DNA from: Nonomuraea indica
Lineage (GTDB): Bacteria > Actinomycetota > Actinomycetes > Streptosporangiales > Streptosporangiaceae
Length of the DNA: 64,000 nt
Reading direction: 5' to 3'
NCBI RefSeq assembly: GCF_002850745.1
Contig: NZ_KZ559475.1
Coordinates: 92,196 to 156,195 of the forward strand
Program-made: the position numbers and the translations under genes
The notes under the pieces: model-generated
The model's database searches: none
The model's input: the letters and a program-made list of their open reading frames with translations, nothing else
Told to the model about the DNA's origin: nothing
Shown: positions 30,400 to 38,767 of the stretch, in pieces
Layout: each line of letters starts with the position of its first letter
Position numbering within the stretch: the stretch's first letter is position 1

Positions 30400-31818
30400 C
30401 TAGAGAGGGATGTTGCCGTGCGCGCCCCTGGCCGGCGTGGCCTGGGCGAGCACCCTGGCGATCGCGCCGCGTGTCTCCCCGGGCTGGACGACCTCGTCGA
30501 TCACACCGATCTCCTGCGCGCGGGCCAGGCCGCCGGCGAGCTTCTCGTGCTCCCGGGCCAGGCGCTGCTCCAGCTCGGCCCGCTCCTCCTCCGGGGCGGC
30601 CGCCAGCTCGCGCCGCTTGAGCACGCGTACCGCGGCCACGGACCCCATGACCGCGACCTCCGTCGTCGGCCAGGCGAAGACCCTGGTCGCGCCGAGCGCG
30701 CGGGAGTTCATCGCGACGTAGGCCCCGCCGTAGGCCTTGCGGGTGACCAGCGTGACCCGTGGCACCGACGCCTCGGCGAACGCGTGCAGCAGCTTGGCGC
30801 CGCGCCGCACCACGCCGTCGTGCTCCTGGCCGACGCCCGGCAGGTAGCCCGGCACGTCCACGAGGACCACCAGCGGCACCCCGAACGCGTCGCACATGCG
30901 CACGAACCGGGCGGCCTTCTCGGCGGAGGTGGCGTCGAGGCAGCCGCCGAGCCGCAACGGGTTGTTGGCGATCACGCCGACCGTCCGGCCGCCGAGGCGG
31001 CCGAGGGTGGTGACGATGTTGGGCGCCCACTTGGGGTGCAGCTCGACGCCCTGCTCGTCGAGCAGGCCGTTGACCAGCGGCTTGACGTCGTAGGCGCGGC
31101 GTGCCGACTCGGGCAGCAGGCTGGAGAAGTCGACCTCCGCCACGTCGGGGACGCGCACCCGGCCCTGGTGGCCGAGGAGCACGGCGAGCCGGCGCGCGGT
31201 GAGCAGCGCGTCGGCCTCGGTCCTGGTGACGACGTGCACGACGCCGCTGCGCTTGCTGTGCGGCTCGGGGCCGCCCAGCGCGGCGCTGTCGACGTCCTCG
31301 CCGGTGACGCTGCGGACCACGTCGGGGCCGGTGACGAAGATGCGGCCGGATTCGGCCAGGATCACCAGGTCGGTGAGCGCCGGGCCGTAGGCGGCGCCGC
31401 CGGCGGCCGCGCCGACGACCACGGAGAGCTGCGGGACGACGCCGGAGGCCTTGGTCATGGCGGCGAAGACCCGGCCGACGGCGTGCAGCGACTCGACGCC
31501 TTCGGCGAGTCGCGCACCGCCGGAGTGCCAGATCCCGATGATCGGCACCCGTTCGCGGACGGCCACGTCGTAGGCGTGCACGATGTGCTCGCAGCCCTCG
31601 CTGCCCATCGCGCCGCCCTGGAAGCGGGCGTCACTGCAGAACGCGACGACGGGCACACCCTCGACGCGGCCCATGGCGGCGAGCGCGCCGCTCTTGTCCT
31701 GGGGAGTGATCAGCCGCAGCGAGTCGTCGTCGAGCAGCGCGGTCAGGCGGACGACCGGATCACGGGGGTCGGCGGGCTCGACGCCGGAGCCCGCCGGCGC
31801 CGCCCGGTTGTCGAGCAC
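30400..31818 (-). CDS. Acyl-CoA carboxylase carboxyltransferase (beta) subunit
   Basis: Transfers CO2 from carboxybiotin to acetyl- or propionyl-CoA, supplying malonyl-CoA for the adjacent fatty acid synthase. The 472-residue protein has two crotonase-type halves with oxyanion loops: SGGARLAEGV then GAAAGGAAYGPAL in the first, VPGYLPGVGQEHDGVVRRGAKLL then KAYGGAYVAM in the second. It sits 5 bases after fabF in the operon, as accD6 does in mycobacteria. The alpha (biotin) subunit is not in the window. Confidence 0.9.
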   Translation of the reverse strand: MLDNRAAPAGSGVEPADPRDPVVRLTALLDDDSLRLITPQDKSGALAAMGRVEGVPVVAFCSDARFQGGAMGSEGCEHIVHAYDVAVRERVPIIGIWHSGGARLAEGVESLHAVGRVFAAMTKASGVVPQLSVVVGAAAGGAAYGPALTDLVILAESGRIFVTGPDVVRSVTGEDVDSAALGGPEPHSKRSGVVHVVTRTEADALLTARRLAVLLGHQGRVRVPDVAEVDFSSLLPESARRAYDVKPLVNGLLDEQGVELHPKWAPNIVTTLGRLGGRTVGVIANNPLRLGGCLDATSAEKAARFVRMCDAFGVPLVVLVDVPGYLPGVGQEHDGVVRRGAKLLHAFAEASVPRVTLVTRKAYGGAYVAMNSRALGATRVFAWPTTEVAVMGSVAAVRVLKRRELAAAPEEERAELEQRLAREHEKLAGGLARAQEIGVIDEVVQPGETRGAIARVLAQATPARGAHGNIPL

Positions 31819-31823
31819 GGGCG

Positions 31824-33056
31824 TCAGGCCCCCTTGAAGACGACTGCCACGTTGTGCCCGCCGAAGCCGAACGAGTTGTTGAGCGCGGCGACGTCGCCGT
31901 CGGGCAGCCGGCGGTTGTCCCCGTGGACCAGGTCCACCTCGATGCCGTCATCGGGGTTGTCGAGGTTGATGGTCGCCGGCACGATCCGGTCGTACAGCGC
32001 CTTGATCGTGAAGACGGACTCGATGCCGCCCGCGCCGCCCAGCAGGTGACCCGTCATCGACTTGGTCGAGGTGACGAGCGGGTGGGTGCCGATGGCCTTG
32101 GCGACCGCCTGCACCTCGATGACGTCCCCGGCGGGGGTCGAGGTGGCGTGCGCGTTGACGTGCTTGACGTCGAGCCCGGTGAGGCCGGCGTCGGTGAGCG
32201 CCTGGGTCATCGCCATGATGACGCCGCGGCCCTCGGGCTCCGGCTGGGTGATGTGGTGGGAGTCGGCGGAGTAGCCGACGCCGGCGGCGTAGGCGTAGAT
32301 CCTGGCGCCGCGCGCCCGGGCGTGCTCCTCGGACTCCAGCACGACGATGCCGGCGCCCTCACCGAGCACGAACCCGTCGCGGTCGCGGTCCCACGGCCGC
32401 GAGGCCCCGGCGGGGTCGTCGTTGCGGGTGGACATGGCCCGCGCGGCGGCGAAGGCCGCGACGTTGAGCCCGTGGATCGCGGCCTCGGTGCCGCCCGCCA
32501 CGACCACGTCGGCGCGGCCGGCCCTGATCATGTCCATCGCGTAGCCGATGGCCTCCGCGCCGGAGGCGCAGGCGGACACCGTCGCGTGCACGCCCGCCTG
32601 GGCGCCCCGGTCGAGGCCGATCCAGGCGGCCGGGCCGTTGGGCATGAGCATCGGCACGGTGAAGGGCGACAGGCGGTTCCAGCCGCGCTCCTTGTAGGTG
32701 TCGTAGGCCGACAGCGTGGTGTTGATGCCGCCGATGCCGCTGGACACCACGACGCCGAGCCGCTCGGGCGCCACCTCGGGGGCGCCCGCGTCCTGCCAGG
32801 CCTCGCGGGCCGCGACCATCGCGAACTGCTCGCTGCGGTCGAGCCGGCGCGCCTCCGGCCTGGGAAGCACCTCGGCCGGGTCGACGGCGGCCGTCCCCGC
32901 GAACTTCACGGGGACGGTGTCGACCCAGTCCTCGGTGATCGTCTTGATGCCCGACTGACCGGCGAGGAGCGCCGACCAGGTCGAGGTGACGTCTCCACCG
33001 ACGGGCGTCGTCGCGCCAAGCCCGGTGACGACGACACGTACCCGGTTCGCACTCAC
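31824..33056 (-). CDS. fabF: 3-oxoacyl-ACP synthase II
   Basis: Elongating beta-ketoacyl-ACP synthase of type II fatty acid synthesis. The 410-residue protein has the Cys-His-His triad: C163 in VSACASGAEAIG, His in VNAHATSTPAGD and His in SMTGHLLGGAGG. GTG start. It lies 64 bases downstream of acpP; a short stem (33098-33120) sits right after the acpP stop. Acts with the ACP at 33121. Confidence 0.95.
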   Translation of the reverse strand: MSANRVRVVVTGLGATTPVGGDVTSTWSALLAGQSGIKTITEDWVDTVPVKFAGTAAVDPAEVLPRPEARRLDRSEQFAMVAAREAWQDAGAPEVAPERLGVVVSSGIGGINTTLSAYDTYKERGWNRLSPFTVPMLMPNGPAAWIGLDRGAQAGVHATVSACASGAEAIGYAMDMIRAGRADVVVAGGTEAAIHGLNVAAFAAARAMSTRNDDPAGASRPWDRDRDGFVLGEGAGIVVLESEEHARARGARIYAYAAGVGYSADSHHITQPEPEGRGVIMAMTQALTDAGLTGLDVKHVNAHATSTPAGDVIEVQAVAKAIGTHPLVTSTKSMTGHLLGGAGGIESVFTIKALYDRIVPATINLDNPDDGIEVDLVHGDNRRLPDGDVAALNNSFGFGGHNVAVVFKGA

Positions 33057-33120
33057 GTTTTCGCGCTCCTTGTCGATCTGAGGGTCGTTCGGCGGTCCGG
33101 CCCGCGAGGGGCCCGGGCCG

Positions 33121-33360
33121 CTAGTTCTTGATGAAGTTGAGGACGTCCTGGACCGTCTTGAGGTTCTTCAGCTGGTCGTCGGGAATCTCGACGCCGAACT
33201 CGTCCTGGGCGGCCACGGCGATCTCGACCATGGACAGCGAGTCGATGTCGAGGTCGTCCACGAAGCTCTTGTCCGGGGTCACCTCGCCGGCCGGAATGCC
33301 GGTGATCTCGTTGATGATCTTGCCGAGGCCCGCGAGGATCTCCTGCTCGGTGGCAGCCAT
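33121..33360 (-). CDS. acpP: Acyl carrier protein
   Basis: A 79-residue acidic ACP. Ser41 in DIDSLSMVE is the phosphopantetheine attachment site. It carries growing acyl chains between FabD, FabH and FabF, all encoded beside it. ATG after GAAGGAGAACC. Confidence 0.95.
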   Translation of the reverse strand: MAATEQEILAGLGKIINEITGIPAGEVTPDKSFVDDLDIDSLSMVEIAVAAQDEFGVEIPDDQLKNLKTVQDVLNFIKN

Positions 33361-33392
33361 GTCGTTGGTTCTCCTTCGGTTTCTGCTGGTTC

Positions 33393-33439
33393 GGTACGGC
33401 TCACGCCGTACGAGCTGAGGGTGCGGCGTGAGCCGTACC
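33393..33439 (-). terminator. Intercistronic hairpin between fabH and acpP
   Basis: A perfect 16-bp stem (GGTACGGCTCACGCCG, 33393-33408, with its complement at 33424-33439) and a 15-base loop begin 5 bases past the fabH stop, inside the fab operon. It may be a partial terminator or an mRNA processing/stability element separating acpP from fabDH. Confidence 0.65.
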
Positions 33440-33444
33440 GGATC

Positions 33445-34401
33445 CTACGGAATCTCGATCACTTGGCCCGCGTAGGTCAGGCCGGCGCCGAAGCCCAGGG
33501 CGAGCACGAGGTCGCCCGAGCGGACCTCGCCGCGCTCCAGCATGCGCGACAGCGCGAGCGGGATGGACGCGGCGGAGGTGTTGCCGGCGGTGACGATGTC
33601 ACGCGCGATGACGGCGTTGTCGGCGCCGAGCTTGCGCGCGATGGCTTCGATGATGCGCAGGTTGGCCTGGTGCGGCACGAACGCGGCCAGCTGTGACGGG
33701 TCGACGCCGGCACGTTCGCAGGCCTCCTTGGCCACCGGGTGCAGCGCGGTGGTGGCCCAGCGGAAGACGGTCTGGCCCTCCTGGTGCAGGAAGCTGTCGC
33801 GGTCGTTGATGATGATCGCGTCAGACCTGTCGCCGGCGCTGCCCCACACGACCGGGCCGATCCCCGGCGTGTCGGACGCGGTGACCACGGCGGCGCCCGC
33901 GCCGTCGGCGAAGATCACAGCGGTCGCCCGGTCGGTCCAGTCGATCCACTGCGACAGCTTCTCCGACCCGATGACGAGCACGTTGCGCGCGGCACCGCCG
34001 CGGACGGCGGCGCTGGCGGTGGCGAGCGCGTAGCAGAACCCGGCACAGGCGGCGTTGACGTCGAACGCGCCGGGGGACTGGATGCCGAGGCGGTGCGCGA
34101 CGACGGCGGCGGCGTTGGGGATCTGGCTCTCCAGCGTGCAGGTCGCCACGATCACCAGGTCGACGTCGGCGGCCGACAGCCCGCTCGCCGCCAGCGCCTT
34201 GCCGCCGGCCTGCACGGCCATGTCCTCGACCGTCTCGCCCTCCGGGGCGATGCGGCGCTCCTTGATGCCGACCCGCGACTGGATCCACTCGTCGTTGGTG
34301 TCCATGGTCTTGGCCAGGTCGTCGTTGGTGACGATGGTGGCCGGCTGGTAGTGGCCGAAGGCCAGCACCTTCGCGCCGGAGGCGACGTCGGGAATCCTCA
34401 C
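33445..34401 (-). CDS. fabH: 3-oxoacyl-ACP synthase III
   Basis: Initiates fatty acid synthesis by condensing a starter acyl-CoA with malonyl-ACP. The 318-residue protein has C119 in VNAACAGFCYAL, His in VPHQANLRI and Asn in AGNTSAASIP. The GTG at 34401 overlaps the fabD stop (GTGA), so the genes are translationally coupled; longer in-frame extensions are antisense noise of fabD. In actinomycetes this enzyme often prefers branched starters. Confidence 0.94.
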   Translation of the reverse strand: MRIPDVASGAKVLAFGHYQPATIVTNDDLAKTMDTNDEWIQSRVGIKERRIAPEGETVEDMAVQAGGKALAASGLSAADVDLVIVATCTLESQIPNAAAVVAHRLGIQSPGAFDVNAACAGFCYALATASAAVRGGAARNVLVIGSEKLSQWIDWTDRATAVIFADGAGAAVVTASDTPGIGPVVWGSAGDRSDAIIINDRDSFLHQEGQTVFRWATTALHPVAKEACERAGVDPSQLAAFVPHQANLRIIEAIARKLGADNAVIARDIVTAGNTSAASIPLALSRMLERGEVRSGDLVLALGFGAGLTYAGQVIEIP

Positions 34402-35294
34402 TTGGTCAGCTCCCTGGCAGCGTCGAGGTCGTCGGGGGTCTTCAGCGCGACGGTGGCCACGCCCCGCAGCCCGCGCTTGGCCAGGCCGGTCAGGGTGCCG
34501 CCGGGCAGCAGCTCGATGATCGCGGTGACGCCCCGGTCGGCCATGGCGGCCATGCACAGGTCCCACCGGACGGGGCTGCTGACCTGCCCGACCAGCCGCT
34601 GGAGGAGGTCGGCTCCGCTGGTCACGGCCTCGCCGTCGGCGTTGGACAGCAGCGTGACCGCGGGGTCGGCGGGTGTGACGGCGGCGGCCGCCTCGCGCAG
34701 ATGCGCGACGGCCGGGGCCATGTGGGCCGTGTGGAAGGCGCCCGCCACGGACAGCGGTATGAGCCGGGCGCGCGCCGGGGCGTCGTCCTTGAACGCGGCG
34801 AGCTGCTCCAGGGTGCCGCCGGCGACGATCTGGCCGGCGCCGTTGATGTTGGCGGGGGTCAGGCCGTGGCGCTCCACGGCGGCCAGCACGTCGGCCTCGA
34901 CGCCGCCCAGCACCGCGGTCATGCCGGTCTCGGCGACGGCGGCCGCCTTGGCCATGGCCTGGGCACGCTCCCTGACGAGGCTCAGCGCCTGCTCGGCGGT
35001 CAGCGCCCCGGACAGCGCGGCGGCGGCGAACTCGCCCACGCTGTGCCCGGCCAGCACGCCCGGCGTGACGCCGAGCGCCTCGGCCGAGGCGAGCGCGGCG
35101 GCCACCAGCAGCGGCTGGGCCACGGCCGTGTCGCGGATCTCGTCGGCGCCCGCGGTGGTGCCGTAGGCGATCAGGTCGAGGCCGGTGACCTCGGACCAGC
35201 CGGCGAGCCGGTCGGCGAAGCCGGGCACCTCGAGCCAGGGCGTCAGGAAACCTGGAGTCTGGGCGCCTTGGCCCGGCGCGACGATTGCAAGCAC
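34398..35294 (-). CDS. fabD: Malonyl-CoA:ACP transacylase
   Basis: Loads malonate onto ACP. The 298-residue protein starts VLAIVAPGQGAQ and has nucleophile Ser85 in GHSVGEFAA and the substrate His in the GAFHTAHM motif. The GTG at 35294 starts the conserved first strand. First gene of the fab operon, under FasR-type control from the adjacent gene. Confidence 0.94.
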   Translation of the reverse strand: MLAIVAPGQGAQTPGFLTPWLEVPGFADRLAGWSEVTGLDLIAYGTTAGADEIRDTAVAQPLLVAAALASAEALGVTPGVLAGHSVGEFAAAALSGALTAEQALSLVRERAQAMAKAAAVAETGMTAVLGGVEADVLAAVERHGLTPANINGAGQIVAGGTLEQLAAFKDDAPARARLIPLSVAGAFHTAHMAPAVAHLREAAAAVTPADPAVTLLSNADGEAVTSGADLLQRLVGQVSSPVRWDLCMAAMADRGVTAIIELLPGGTLTGLAKRGLRGVATVALKTPDDLDAARELTK

Positions 35295-35328
35295 GAAATC
35301 AACCCTGCCCTGTAGAGGTCCGACACGC

Positions 35329-35367
35329 GGATAAGGAAGCGTACGAACTTTGTCCAAGGTCTTTTGT
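35329..35367 (-). promoter_or_regulatory. Candidate fabD operon promoter and regulator site
   Basis: On the minus strand TTGGAC (35352-35357) and TTATCC (35329-35334) are 17 bases apart. A direct hexamer pair, CTTTGT at 35348-35353 and TTTTGT at 35362-35367 on the plus strand, overlaps the -35. It is a plausible site for the PucR-type activator encoded just upstream. Confidence 0.5.
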
Positions 35368-35392
35368 AGGTTCTCCACAGTGGTTCGGTGGA

Positions 35393-36565
35393 CTACGTGA
35401 GCGACCGCCACGACGCGGCCGATTCGGCGAGCCGGCCGAGGATGAGCCCGACCTGCAGCGTGAAGGCGGAGCGGCCCTCGGTCGGCTGGTAGCCGGTCAG
35501 CTCGGTGATCTTCTTCAGGCGGTAGCGGACCGTGTTCGGGTGGACGAACAGCAGCCGGGCCGTGGCCTCCAGCGAGGTGCCCTGCTCCAGGTAGGTGGCC
35601 AGCGTGTCGAGCAGCGGCGTGCCGGCCAGCGGCAGGTAGACGTTCTCGACGAGCTGCTCCCTGGCGTCCTCGTCGCCGTCCAGCGCCCGCTCGGCCAGCA
35701 GGTCGTCGGCGTGCACGGGACGTGGCGCGTCGGGCCAGCCGGCCGACGCCTTCAGTCCCGCCAGGGCGGCCCTGGCGGAACGGGCGGCGGCGTGCAGGTC
35801 GGGCACCTCGGGGCCGATGACGATGGGCCCCGGCCCGAAGCGCGCCACGACCTGCCGCGCGGCGTGCTGGACGCTGTCGGCGCCGCCCACGATCACGATG
35901 AGCCGGTCGGCCTGCACCCCGGCGAGCAGGTCCATGCCGATGCGCCGGCCCTTCTCGCGCAGCCCGTCGATCACCGCGCGCGGGTCGTCGTCGGGGGCGT
36001 GGCCGGCGATCACGACCACGGGGGCGGAGGTCCAGCCGAGCGCCGCCGCCCACGAGTGGAGGCCGTCGTCCACCTCGCCCCGCACCAGCGCGTCCACGAT
36101 GAGGGCCTCCAGCCGGGAGTCCCAGGAGCCGCGCGCCTCGGCCTCGCGCGCGTAGACCTGCGCGGCGGCGAAGGCCACGTCACGGGTGTAGCGCAGCATG
36201 GCCTGCTGGAGCTGGTCCTCGCCGCCCGGCGCGGCCAGCTCGTCCGTCTGCGCCTCCACCACCTCCACCACGATCCGGACGATGTCCACGGTCTGCTGGA
36301 GCGAGATGGAGCGCTTGAGCTCGCGCGGCGCCGTGCCGAAGAACTCGATGCTGGGCGTCGGCCGGTCCTCGCCCGCGTGCTGGAACCACTCGACGAAGGC
36401 CGCGATGCCCGCCTGGGCCACCAGGCCCACCCATGAGCGGTCCTCGGCGCTGAGCGCGCGGAACCAGGGCAGCTGGTCGTCCATGCGGGCCATCGCCGCC
36501 GTGCCGAGCGAGCCCATGGCCCGCTCCAGCCTGCGTGTGGTGTCCTCCCGGGTCCGGTCTGTCAC
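35393..36565 (-). CDS. fasR: PucR-family transcriptional regulator of fatty acid synthesis (FasR-like)
   Basis: A 390-residue regulator with a GGDEF-like/sensor middle and a C-terminal PucR helix-turn-helix (LEATARLLFVHPNTVRYRLKKITELTGY). It lies immediately upstream of fabD in the same direction, exactly as S. coelicolor FasR, which activates the fabDHPF operon and senses acyl-CoAs in related species. I prefer the GTG at 36565 (VTDRTREDTTRRLERAM); the longer frame to 36655 adds a low-complexity Arg/Ala tail. Confidence 0.88.
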   Translation of the reverse strand: MTDRTREDTTRRLERAMGSLGTAAMARMDDQLPWFRALSAEDRSWVGLVAQAGIAAFVEWFQHAGEDRPTPSIEFFGTAPRELKRSISLQQTVDIVRIVVEVVEAQTDELAAPGGEDQLQQAMLRYTRDVAFAAAQVYAREAEARGSWDSRLEALIVDALVRGEVDDGLHSWAAALGWTSAPVVVIAGHAPDDDPRAVIDGLREKGRRIGMDLLAGVQADRLIVIVGGADSVQHAARQVVARFGPGPIVIGPEVPDLHAAARSARAALAGLKASAGWPDAPRPVHADDLLAERALDGDEDAREQLVENVYLPLAGTPLLDTLATYLEQGTSLEATARLLFVHPNTVRYRLKKITELTGYQPTEGRSAFTLQVGLILGRLAESAASWRSLT

Positions 36566-36689
36566 GCCTCTAGCCTGCCAGGTCCCGCAGGTGACCGGTC
36601 CCGCAGGCCACGCGGAGCGCGCCCGCGCCCGTACCGAACGGGCCGCTCCGGACACGTACGGCGGCGCGATCGTACGGCTGCGCTGGTGC

Positions 36690-37121
36690 TCAGATGACGG
36701 CGACGGCGGTGATCAGGCCGATCGCCAGGTGGGTGACGGCGAGCAGCCGCGCGCCCGGCTGCAGCTCCGGCTCCTTGACCAGCTCGCGCACCGAGATGCC
36801 GACCACCTTGTCGAAGGCGAGCATCGCGACCGTCTGCACGACGATGCCGACCAGGCCGAACACCGCGGTGCCCGCCAGGCCCTCGGCCAGCCTGCCGCCC
36901 GACGACCAGATCGACGCCGCCACGATGAGCCCCACGGCGGCCAGCGCCGAGGTGGCCAGCAGCGTCGCGTTGGGGTTGCGCTCGCTGCGGATGATCGAGC
37001 TGAGCTTGCCCGGGGTGGCCAGATCGATCACGTAGAAGCCGATGATCATCAGGATCACGCCGACGGCGGCGTACGCGGCGATGGCACCCGAGCCGCGCAG
37101 AAGGGTTTCCAGCAGGGTCAT
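36690..37121 (-). CDS. DUF350 membrane protein (YjfL-like)
   Basis: A 143-residue integral membrane protein with four predicted helices arranged as the two DUF350 repeats (GVILMIIGFYVIDLATPG first, FGLVGIVVQTVAMLAFDKV later). Its ATG overlaps the stop of the glutathionylspermidine-synthase-like gene (ATGA), so they are coupled. DUF350, GSP-synthase and YgiB/YjfM proteins are encoded together in enterobacteria too, which argues for a shared envelope-linked pathway. Confidence 0.87.
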   Translation of the reverse strand: MTLLETLLRGSGAIAAYAAVGVILMIIGFYVIDLATPGKLSSIIRSERNPNATLLATSALAAVGLIVAASIWSSGGRLAEGLAGTAVFGLVGIVVQTVAMLAFDKVVGISVRELVKEPELQPGARLLAVTHLAIGLITAVAVI

Positions 37122-38266
37122 GGTCGCTCGATTCGGTGAGGTACGAAGGAGGAAGTGTCGTCGGTGATGAGTCCGGAGGTCTCTCTGATGCCCAGCCCGG
37201 CCGGCTCGTCGGCGACCATCCACGCGCCGAGCACGGGGCGCTGGCCGTCGAAGTCAGGCAGCGCGTCGAACGCCTGGTGGACGTACCCCTCCCGGCCGTA
37301 GGAGCCGGGCGTCTCCTGGCCGCCGTCCGGGGTGACGATCCGCATCGAGGCGCCCTCCCGGCCCAGCAGCGGCTTGGCGATGTAGGAGGTCAGGTCGCGG
37401 GGCCCGTCGAGGTAGGCGGGCAGCAGGTTCGGGTGCCCGGGATACAGCTCCCACAGGATCGCCAGCAGCGCCTTGTTGGACAGCAGTGCCTTCCACAGCG
37501 GCTCGATCCAGGTCGCGTGCCGCACGGCGTGCCGTCCGAACGGGTCGGCGAGCATCCACTCCCACGGGTAGAGCTTGAACACCGAGCGGATCATCCGCTC
37601 CTCCACGTCGACGAAGCGACGGTTGAGGGAGTCCCAGCCGATGTCCTCCATGGCGATGGCGACCGTGTGCAGCCCCGCCTGGTCGGCGGTCTCCTGCAGG
37701 TAGGCCAGCGTCATCGCCTCCTCGCCCGTCTCGTCCATGTTGGTCCAGGAGAAGTGGGTGGGGCCGGGCGGCAGCGTCATCGCCGACCAGCGGTCGATGA
37801 GCCGCTCGTGGACGGAGTTCCACTGGTCGTCGTCGGGGTGGGTGTCCTTCAGCCAGAACCACTGGACGACCGACGACTCCAGCAGCGAGGTCGGCGTGTC
37901 GGCGTTGTACTCCAGCAGCTTGGCCGGGCCCGTGCCGTCGTAGCGCAGGTCGAAGCGGCCGTACAGGTGGGGGTCGCGGCGCTCCCACGACCGGGCGACG
38001 TCCTCGGCGGCCCACTCCGGGATGGCGAACTCGGCGAAGCGGCCGGTCTCGACGACGTGTCCGGCGGCGCGCAGGCACATCTCGTGCAGCTCCTCGACCT
38101 GCGCCTCCAGCGCATCCACCTCGTCCATGGAGAACACGTAATGGACGGACTCGTCCCAGTAGGGGCGGCTCAGTCCCTCGGGATGGGCGGCCCGGTGGTA
38201 GGCCAGCCCCTGACTCTCGATGATCTTTTCCCAGCCGGGCCGGGGCGCCCCGCGCTCGCGTCGCAC
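37118..38266 (-). CDS. Glutathionylspermidine-synthase-like ATP-grasp ligase (YjfC/YgiC type)
   Basis: A 382-residue ATP-grasp enzyme of the GSP_synth family: YDGTGPAKLLEYNADTPTSL near residue 110, DMETGEEA-like MDETGEEAMT, and the ATP-grasp end KPLLGREGASMRIV. It probably forms an amide (peptide or polyamine) bond using ATP. Actinomycetes make mycothiol rather than glutathione, so the substrate is unlikely to be glutathionylspermidine. GTG start directly after the small membrane gene. Confidence 0.87.
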   Translation of the reverse strand: MRRERGAPRPGWEKIIESQGLAYHRAAHPEGLSRPYWDESVHYVFSMDEVDALEAQVEELHEMCLRAAGHVVETGRFAEFAIPEWAAEDVARSWERRDPHLYGRFDLRYDGTGPAKLLEYNADTPTSLLESSVVQWFWLKDTHPDDDQWNSVHERLIDRWSAMTLPPGPTHFSWTNMDETGEEAMTLAYLQETADQAGLHTVAIAMEDIGWDSLNRRFVDVEERMIRSVFKLYPWEWMLADPFGRHAVRHATWIEPLWKALLSNKALLAILWELYPGHPNLLPAYLDGPRDLTSYIAKPLLGREGASMRIVTPDGGQETPGSYGREGYVHQAFDALPDFDGQRPVLGAWMVADEPAGLGIRETSGLITDDTSSFVPHRIERP

Positions 38267-38269
38267 CCG

Positions 38270-38671
38270 TCAGCCCCCGCTGCTGGACTTGCTGCCGAAG
38301 CCGCCGCGCTGGATCGACTTGCCGCTGCGGGAGTTGATCTCCACGTCGGAGGGGCGGAGGGTGGTGCCCTTGCCCACGCGGGTGCCGACCCGGTTGCCGC
38401 CGTAGTACCAGGTGTAGGCGCCGTGAGAGCCGCGGTAGAAGGCGGTGTGGCCCCCGTCGTCGTCGCAGTATTCGTCGTCCACGACCTCGTAGGTGCCGTC
38501 GGGCAGCTGCATCTCCAGGTTGACGCAGTCGGCCTCGACCTCGTCGTCCTGGACGGCCGAGCAGAACCCCACCACCATGAGCGACACCACGCCGATGACC
38601 GACAGCGTGATGATCTTGGAGGATTTGCCGGAGGGCTTCTGCTGCTGACCGGAAGGTTTGGGTTGCGCCAT
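38270..38671 (-). CDS. Small membrane-anchored protein with RGGFG tail (YgiB/YjfM-like)
   Basis: A 133-residue protein: Ser/Lys/Pro-rich cytoplasmic start, one transmembrane helix (about 20-38, IITLSVIGVVSLMVVGFCSAV), and an outside domain with two Cys and Tyr-rich TAFYRGSHGAYTWYYGG. The C-terminus ends SIQRGGFGSKSSSGG, resembling the RGGFG motif of DUF1190 proteins, here without a lipobox. First gene of the three-gene unit with the ligase and DUF350 protein. Relationship to DUF1190 is by motif and context, not certain. Confidence 0.78.
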   Translation of the reverse strand: MAQPKPSGQQQKPSGKSSKIITLSVIGVVSLMVVGFCSAVQDDEVEADCVNLEMQLPDGTYEVVDDEYCDDDGGHTAFYRGSHGAYTWYYGGNRVGTRVGKGTTLRPSDVEINSRSGKSIQRGGFGSKSSSGG

Positions 38672-38767
38672 CAAGCTCCTGCTCTCATTGGCCGAACAGC
38701 ATATCGGTGACGTTCCTGCCGCATCAATCTGCAAAAAGGACGAACGCCGAGGGGGTAGGAGTTCCCC

